The position numbers and the translations under genes were made by a program. From Gordionus sp. m RMFG-2023 (lineage: Eukaryota > Nematomorpha > Gordioida > Chordodea > Parachordodidae), in assembly GCF_954871325.1 (NCBI RefSeq), contig NC_088777.1, forward strand, positions 52,142,002-52,206,001: a stretch of DNA of 64,000 nt, read 5' to 3'. Each line of letters opens with the position of its first letter. Positions within the stretch are counted from its first letter, which is position 1. This document shows, piece after piece, positions 57,000 through 64,000 of this stretch. The notes under the pieces were generated by a model, which saw nothing but the letters and a program-made list of their open reading frames with translations, was not told the DNA's origin and made no database searches.

Positions 57000-58960
57000 G
57001 ACATTAACTAATTTTTATATAACCCTAGTGATAGGCTGCTCTTTTTATTTGGGAATAAATATAAAAATCATAGCTATAAAATTAGCTCTTTCGAAAATTT
57101 TTAAAACACGACTTTATGAACATTTTATATAAAAATAAATAAAATGAGTAACGAGTTTTGGTCAAAGGAGGAAAAAACTTTTTCGCCATCTAAAATCTTG
57201 AGGCTTAAGTATGAACCTTGATTTAAGCTGCTTTTATGGTGGGATTTGTTCTTGTACGATTTAACAGATGATTAATTTTCAAAGCTGTCCAAGAAAATTT
57301 TTTTTTATTGACATCAATATTTCTAAGGATCATTATCATTAATCAAATATAAAAATATATATTATGAAAGAAAAATTGGTCTCATAAACATATTTTAAAA
57401 ATTGATCAACTGTTGATTCGTTCCAGGGGGATCCCACCATAAATAAAACCTTAGTCGTTTTTTTTAAATTGGCTAAATCAAGGCTCTCGTCAGCGCTGCC
57501 ATCACTCATTATTGATTCCTAAAACTAATTAAATTAACACTTCAATATTGATTGATAGGTCATAAAATTAATTGAAATATATCTATTTTTTTAAAAAAAT
57601 TATAATAATAAGATGTCTATTTTATAGAAAGACTATTTGATAACTTTCAATTTATATATATCAAAATTAATTCAATAAAATTGATTATCCTTAAATGTTA
57701 TCTATTGAGCAATAGTTGAGTAAAGCAAACTAATACGAGTACAATTAACTCTTAAATAAGTTACCAATGGTAGCCATTTGTCCGCAACTTTAAAAAATGG
57801 GCAAAACTAAAGTTAAATAAATAATTTATACATTTATATAAAAATAATATTAAAGAACCAGGAACTAAAAGGGATGGTAAATATATTAAATAATATGCTA
57901 GGCTTATTATATAGCATTATATATGAGAAATGAAAAAAAAATGACATCCTATATTAAATAGAGAGAAATTATAGCATTTAAATCCCGGTGGTCCTAGTTG
58001 AATGATTCAATTTATAAAATTTGATGTGGAGGTTATTTTTGAAAATAAATATTACTCATATATGATAAGAATAGAATAGATTTATAATATAATTAATTAT
58101 AAACTAATCATATCTAAAAATCAAATATTTTATAAGATATTATAATATCTTACTAATATTTCTTTATATAACCTTAGAATAATTAGCTCCCGGCGTTAAG
58201 TTAAAGGTTATTATTAAAAAATGAACCTGTGTGCAATTTTATATTATTTATAAAAACTATTTAACCAGGGTTGACAAGTCGGTTAGACCGATGAAATACG
58301 GTCAAATACTATAAAATATTACTTTTTATATACTTAACTAATATGTATTTAGAGCATGTTTTCTTAAAATATATTAGAACCGTCAAGGCTTCGATTTAAT
58401 TATAATTTTCCATTAAATTAAGATTTTCTTAGTAAAATATTAAAATTTCATCTTAAATAGAAATAATTTTTTTCTTCTCATTATTAATTTGATTTATAAT
58501 AATTTTTCTAGAGCATACTTTGAGAAATATTTTTAATATATTAGAATTACATCTACAACTATCCAAACAAGATGGAAATCGTCAATAAAATGTAAAGAGA
58601 AATACAAATATAATAAAGCTCTGAAAGCAGCTGTTGAAGATGTTGGATATTTGTCCGAAAGAAGTTACCAATAATATGATTAAAGGAAAAAATTTTAACT
58701 AATTTTTAACATTTAGTTAACTTATTGTTGTAAGTGCTAAAGGAAAAATGTACTTTTGTCTACGTAAAAAATGAAATGCTTTATTTGAAAAACACATAAT
58801 CATCCCATGATTTTATAATTTCTCCACCTCAAGAAAAAAAAATTGAAGATACTTTTGAAAAATAAATAACGATCGAAATAAACGTGCTACACTGCTGATT
58901 TTATTGGATCCTCGTATAAGATGAGCATCTAACTATTAGAGAGTTTGAAGAAGCATGTGA
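57000..58960. repeat. Direct duplication, unit 1 (about 2 kb)
   Basis: Matches 59330-61210 in the same order with small indels. Long shared words include ggtagccatttgtccgcaac, atgggcaaaactaaagtt, aaccaggaactaaaagg and aaatcccggtggtcct. Identity is highest (well over 90 percent by eye) at 57655-57970 against 59970-60290. Confidence 0.9.
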
Positions 58961-59329
58961 TATAATGCAAGAATTAGGCGGGGGGTTATCAAAAAACAAT
59001 TTAATTATTTTCACCCATAGGTACAGAATAAAATATAAGATATGAAAAAAAATTGAAAATGATATAACTTTATTATTTAACTTTTTAAATTTTATCTTTT
59101 TAAAATATATTTTTCAGCCATAACAATATCATTTGAAGTGGCCTATTTTCCTTGTTTTAATTTATAGTTAAACAAATATACATTTATAAAAATCTATTAA
59201 AATTAAGATCGATTTTACAATATTAAAAAGTTATTATTATTATTAATAATGCAAAAAAGATTTTAGATATTATTTTATGATATGATAAATAGAAAATAAA
59301 CTCAAAGGTGTTATAATTTTCCAAGATTA

Positions 59330-61210
59330 ATAGGCTGCTCTTTATTTAGGAATAAATATAAATGTCTTAGCTACAAAATAAGGCGCTTTCAAAAATTTTT
59401 AAAACACGACTTTATGAACATTTTATATAAAAATAAATTAAATAAGTATCGAGTTTTGGTCATAGGAGGAACAAATTTTTTCCACATATATATGGTAAAT
59501 AGGATCCTTAATTTAAGTTGCTTTCATGGTAGGATTCGTTCCTATTCGATTTAACAGCTGATTAATTTTCAAAGCTGTTTATGGGAATATTTATTATATA
59601 TTGAAATCAATATTTCTTAGAATCATTATCATTATTAAAATATAAAAATTTATATTAAGAAAGAAAAATAGGTCTCATAAACATATTTTAAAAGTTAATC
59701 ATCTGTTGATTCGTACCAGGGATCTTATCATAAATAAAGCCTTAGTCGTTTTTTAAAAATGGCGAAATCGAGGCTCTCGACAGCGCTGCAATCACTCATC
59801 AATCGATTCCTAAAACCTATTAAATTGACACCTCAGTAATGATTGATAGGTCATAAAATTAATTGAAATATCTAATTTTTTTAAAGAAATATAATAATAA
59901 CATATATTTGATATAATATTTTTTCATCTAATTTAATAAATATGAAGATAAAAACTTTCGATTTTATATATATCAAAATTAATTCAATAAAATTGATTAT
60001 CCTTAAATGTTATCTATTGAGCAATAGTTGAGTAAAGCAAACTAATACGAGTACAATTAACTCTTAAATAAGTTAGCAATGGTAGCCATTTGTCCGCAAC
60101 TTTAAAAAATGGGCAAAACTAAAGTTAAATAAATAATTTATACATTTATATAAAAATAATATTAAAGAACCAGGAACTAAAAGGAATGGTAAATATATTA
60201 TATAATATGCTAGGCTTATTATATAGCATTATATATGAGAAATGAAAAAAAAATGACATCCTATATTAAATAGGGAGAAATTATAGCATTTAAATCCCGG
60301 TGGTCCTGGTTGAATGATTCAATTTATTAATTTTGATGTTGAGTTTATTTTTGAAAATTAATATTACTCATTAAGAATAATAGATATCTAATATATATTA
60401 TAATAAACTAATCATATCCAAAAATCAAATATTTTATAAAATATTATAATATCTTATTTACTAATATTTCTTTATCTAGACTTCGAATTAAGTAAATATT
60501 TTCTATTACAACCTTCTAATTTGTTAAAAAATGGGAATAATTAGTTTTAATTAGCTTCCGGCGTTAGGTTAAATGTTATTATTAAAAAATAAGCCTGAAT
60601 ACAATTTTATACAATTTATAAAAACTATTTAACCAGAATTGTCAAGTCGGTCAATTGACCGGTGAAATACGGTCAAATACTCTAAAATATTACTTATGAA
60701 TAAATATATTGAATTTAAAAATATACTTTTATCATTAAGATATATATTTAATTATAATTTTATATAAAGTAAGATTTTTATAGTAAAATATCAGAACTTT
60801 ATCTTAAAATATAGAAATAAAAGAAATTTTTTCATTATTGATTTGATTTGATTTCTAAATAAATATAATAATTTTCTTAAAGCATGGTTTGAGAAATATT
60901 TCCAATTGAGAATTTAAATTTACCAATAATACTATTAAATGAAAAAATTATTGGGCGAAAAATTTAAACCTACTCTTTAACATTTAGTTATATTATTGTT
61001 TTAAGTACAAATAAATAAATGTACTTTGGCCCGCAAAAAAACGAGATGGTTTTATTTGAAAAACATATAATTCAATCATGCCATAATTTTATAATTTCTC
61101 CACCTGCAGAAAAATAAATTTAAGATATTTTTGAAATATTTTAAACGATCCAAATACATGTGCTCACAATTCTGATTTAATTGGATTCCTAATATAATAG
61201 AGGAGTTTTG
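59330..61210. repeat. Direct duplication, unit 2 (about 2 kb)
   Basis: Partner of 57000-58960. Near its end (61040-61190), and near 58780-58920 in the other unit, the plus strand holds words like ttttgaaaaat..gatcgaaat..gtgct..gattttattggatcct, in which a frame reads LLILLDPRIR in unit 1. This resembles the LLDPR motif of hAT transposases but is too decayed to name. Confidence 0.9.
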
Positions 61211-61560
61211 TAGAAGCATGTGATAAAATACAATTGACATTTTACAAGGTGATTGATATTATAAATTTCAGAAGTAAAAGCCACAGTATATTTAATATCC
61301 AAAATATGTGGAAAGTAATAATTTTCATAAAAAAATAAACAGATTTCGATGATAAATTGTTGGAATTGTTTTGTCCACCTTGAAAATTAAGAGCACCTAA
61401 TATTTTACCAAAATTCCTAGTTATATTTCTTTTTCAGAAAGAAATTATTCGGTATGGGTTAATATTTATATGAAGAAAAGAAATCGACTGAAGATCTCAA
61501 CAACAGGAAAATTGGGAAGTGTAGTCATAACCTAAGATTGATTAAAAATATTAGAGAAAA

Positions 61561-63469
61561 TGATAATATTGAATATAAATCAAAACAATATTCTACCATA
61601 GAGTAAAAAACAATAATTATAGAATTTAAAAAATATAAATTAATATGATATAGATTCATTTTTTTATACTATTATATATGAAATAAAATTAATATCATCT
61701 TACAAAACATTTATTTAAATTTGACCTGTCAAATATCAGAATGACCTAAATCCAACCGATCATTGATACCAACATAATTAAAACCTTATTTAAACCATTT
61801 TTTATATAGTTTATTTTTAATGCCGGGCTAAATTTAATTCTATAAATTTATTGTAATATTTTAAATAAGAGATTTAATTAGAATTTTTTCAAAGTCTCAC
61901 TACATTACATAAATAAGACATTTTTTTAAATGGTACGTTATAAAAAACACCGATGGATTTAACCATTTAACAACTTCCCTTGGGACAAATGAACATTAAA
62001 TTTATATAAAATTCTATAACCAAATCACTTTATAAGCGCCTTTTCTCAAAATTGTATTTAATAGTCAATAACATATAAATCAATTCGGTTCTTATAAATT
62101 CAGAAATTTGTTGTTTATTTTATGCTTTAAAAGAGAGACTCTCACAATTAGTGCAAATTCGTGATGAAGAATAAATACAGCATATCTTATAAAATTACCC
62201 GCGATTTCTCATTAACTGTGAATGCAGGGAGTGCGAGTAAATAAACATATAAAAATAGTTATAAAAGATAAGCAAAATTTATAGTTGTTTATAAATTCTA
62301 TTAGAACTGGACCTCGGAAATTAATATCCGGGGGTTTGGTATATGCTCATGTTCTAATTTCTTGAATCCGGATTCAAATTTCCCATATACAGTTAGCGTG
62401 ATTTAGCAGTGAAAATATAGTTATGATATTGTGTAGATCTACTTTTCTTAATTTTTAGCAAGTCCAAATGTTTTGTATCGTATATATAATGATATCTCCT
62501 TTCAAATTTATATTTTATTTAGTAACAAAGCAATATAAATACATATTTATTTCTGTAAGCAATAATCACAAGATCTTTCCACTTTCTAATTTATTAACCA
62601 TGGACAGCCATCGCGAAAATAAAACCATTCCCAGACAAAACCATTAAGAATATCTGTACTCATAATATTCATATCTTATGACCAAATTTTTTGCTCCTTA
62701 TCACAGAATTAAAAAACAGATCGCAAAAGATAATATTATTTGATTCTAAGGGATGTAAAAATAATGAAAATAACGTTAATTTTCTAAATATAGAAAGCAA
62801 AGAATAAAAATATATAAATATTTAAAAACTAAGTTTTTTTTGGTAAAGAGATCATACCGAAAAATTATATATGGTTATATGTAGTTAAATTGCATCGTAA
62901 GCAAACATTTTTGCTTTTATATTATAAAAAGTTAATAATAATGACTTAAATGCATATTAGAATTCTGAATTTAAAAAAAACAATATGATTATAAATAAAA
63001 AATTATCATATCATTAAAATATTGCTGAACATTTTATTTATTGTCATTTAAATTCAATGATCCAAGTATTTATAATGAGATAAAAAATAAACCATATAAT
63101 ATAAAAATGAATGTAAAAAGTACTTGATTTCTATTAGATGTTAGTTATTAATAGTAGATTTATTTAATTTTTTCCTAAATAATTAGCAAGTATTATTATA
63201 AAAGCTTATTAATAACTTATATATATAAACTTGTTAATTTAGCCAAGAATAAATATGTGTGATTTTAAGATATCTTATCTAATTAACAGATAATTAGCCT
63301 AATCTCTAATAAAATAAGTATTTAAAGAAAAAAAAACAATAAACTTGGTATTAATTGATATATAATGTTGATAATACAAAAATATTTAATTTGAAAAGAA
63401 ATCACCAATTTAAAAACTTCCCCCAAGGAAAATTAAAATTTAGATTAATAATTTAAAATTAATTATTTT
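61561..63469. other. AT-rich sequence, no gene seen
   Basis: No ORF, splice-conserved exon or element ends. A GC-richer patch at 62306-62400 (ggacctcggaaattaatatccgggggtttgg) may be an old element end. The word gttaaattgcatcgtaagcaaacattttt at 62884-62912 is shared with 47525-47553 (ttgaattgcatcgtaagcaaacatttt), so duplicated sequence extends here. Confidence 0.4.
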
Positions 63470-63613
63470 TTAAAACCGTTTTGAACCGGTTTAACGGTTC
63501 GGTTCGCTCTTTTTATATTTTCTTTATAACGGTTCGGTTAAGGTTACGGTTCAGATATTCATAACGGTTCATTCCGGTTTAGCGGTTCGGTTCAGTTCGG
63601 TTCGAACCCCTGT
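63470..63613. repeat. GGTTCGGTT-rich repeat, possible hAT end
   Basis: Many copies of aaCGGTTCGGTT, ccGGTTtaacGGTT and GGTTCGGTTCGAACCCCTG. The terminal word read inward is CAGGGGTTCGAACCGAACTG, like a hAT end with its subterminal repeats. The opposite end was not found to the left, so the element may be one-ended or badly decayed. Confidence 0.5.
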
Positions 63614-64000
63614 TTATAAGTATTGAACAAAATACAATATATTTTATATTTCAAAAAGACTTAATAAATTGATATCCTTTTTAATGATTATATTAGACAT
63701 AGATAAATTAAATATAAAATTAAATATCCAAGAAATTAATTTTCTGATTTTATTCATATTTACCACGATGGTAAATGTAGCTTAAATAAAAATCCCTAAA
63801 AATTTAGAAAAAAAACAACTAATCATTGAATAAATAAAGCAATAATATTGTATTAATATAAATAAAGTAACGAGCCAAAAGAGATAATATAATTTAATTT
63901 TAAATTTTAAAAAATTGATATCCATTTTTTATTATATTATTAATTTGATAAAATAATTAGTTTAAAATTAAATAAGACATGAATCTTCTAATTTTATTCG
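63614..64000. other. AT-rich window end, nothing recognised
   Basis: No ORF or repeat that I can support. Confidence 0.5.

Larger units (their letters stand above)
45490..61560. repeat. Locus of diverged, repeatedly duplicated units
   Basis: Shared landmarks recur in the same order and orientation. The word aaaatatatttttcagccttaacaatatc lies near 46310, 49385, 55580 and 59103. The word ggtagtctgc..gggaataaatataaatgtcttagctac lies near 46556, 49610, 57020 and 59330. The word ttgatcagctgttgattcgt..agccttagtcg lies near 49978, 57400 and 59695. The word gcaatagttgagtaaagcaaactaatacgagt lies near 50260, 57705 and 60020. A plus-strand block with aatcttaagtctggaattac and ccaaaaaagg lies at 47950-48400, 54430-54800 and 55965-56300. 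Units carry candidate exons on both strands. Confidence 0.85.

Noticed and set aside
1-64000. tRNA, rRNA or riboswitch genes
   Set aside because: No cloverleaf with GGTTCRANNC-type T-arm and matching stems, and no rRNA core word, was seen on either strand; a covariance-model search would be the decisive test.

Overview
This is a very AT-rich stretch of an animal-type nuclear genome, by eye near four fifths A+T. The evidence is short spliced introns with GT..AG ends, very small exons, and a dense load of eukaryotic transposons (hAT, LINE, MULE, Ty3/gypsy fossils). No bacterial-style gene packing, RNA gene, riboswitch or CRISPR array is visible. The repeat mix and the secreted, microexon-bearing genes resemble those of an invertebrate, perhaps a sap-feeding or parasitic one, but I cannot name the taxon.

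Left part (1-20 kb): an inverted repeat (1-1620 against 14900-16630), a decayed transposase (1.7-2.3 kb), a hAT element with GGACCGGACC-rich ends (3.4-6.0 kb), and copy 1 of an unrecognised gene family on the minus strand (6.7-9.3 kb). Then come a LINE fragment (10.4-11.6 kb), an internally deleted hAT with a perfect 8-bp target-site duplication (12.4-14.1 kb), and decayed copy 2 of the family (16.7-19.7 kb).

Middle part (20-35 kb): a second inverted repeat (20686-21560 against 27093-28024) flanks a hAT with a long transposase coding region. A LINE fragment has been split by a hAT, itself split by a second hAT, itself split by a third. Two oppositely oriented partial copies of the gene family follow (31.4-33.5 kb).

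Right part (35-64 kb): Ty3/gypsy-like fossils lie at 35.6-37.7 and 44.1-44.4 kb. A LINE with AP endonuclease and reverse transcriptase (39.5-43.4 kb) is interrupted by a small MULE remnant whose ends are GGGG-rich minisatellite arrays. A higher-GC mobile-element ORF sits at 44.5-45.1 kb. A repeatedly duplicated locus (46-61 kb) carries small secreted-peptide exons and candidate 9-nt microexons.

The most likely undescribed biology is in two host-type gene families. Family 1 has a signal-peptide exon followed by at least seven small exons, including a 36-39 nt exon that is symmetric in phase 1, seen in three copies. Family 2 has a signal-peptide exon ending in phase 1 followed by a small basic peptide exon and 9-nt phase-1 microexons. 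Their layout resembles secreted effector or microexon gene families of parasites and gall-formers; that parallel is inference from gene structure, not from sequence identity.
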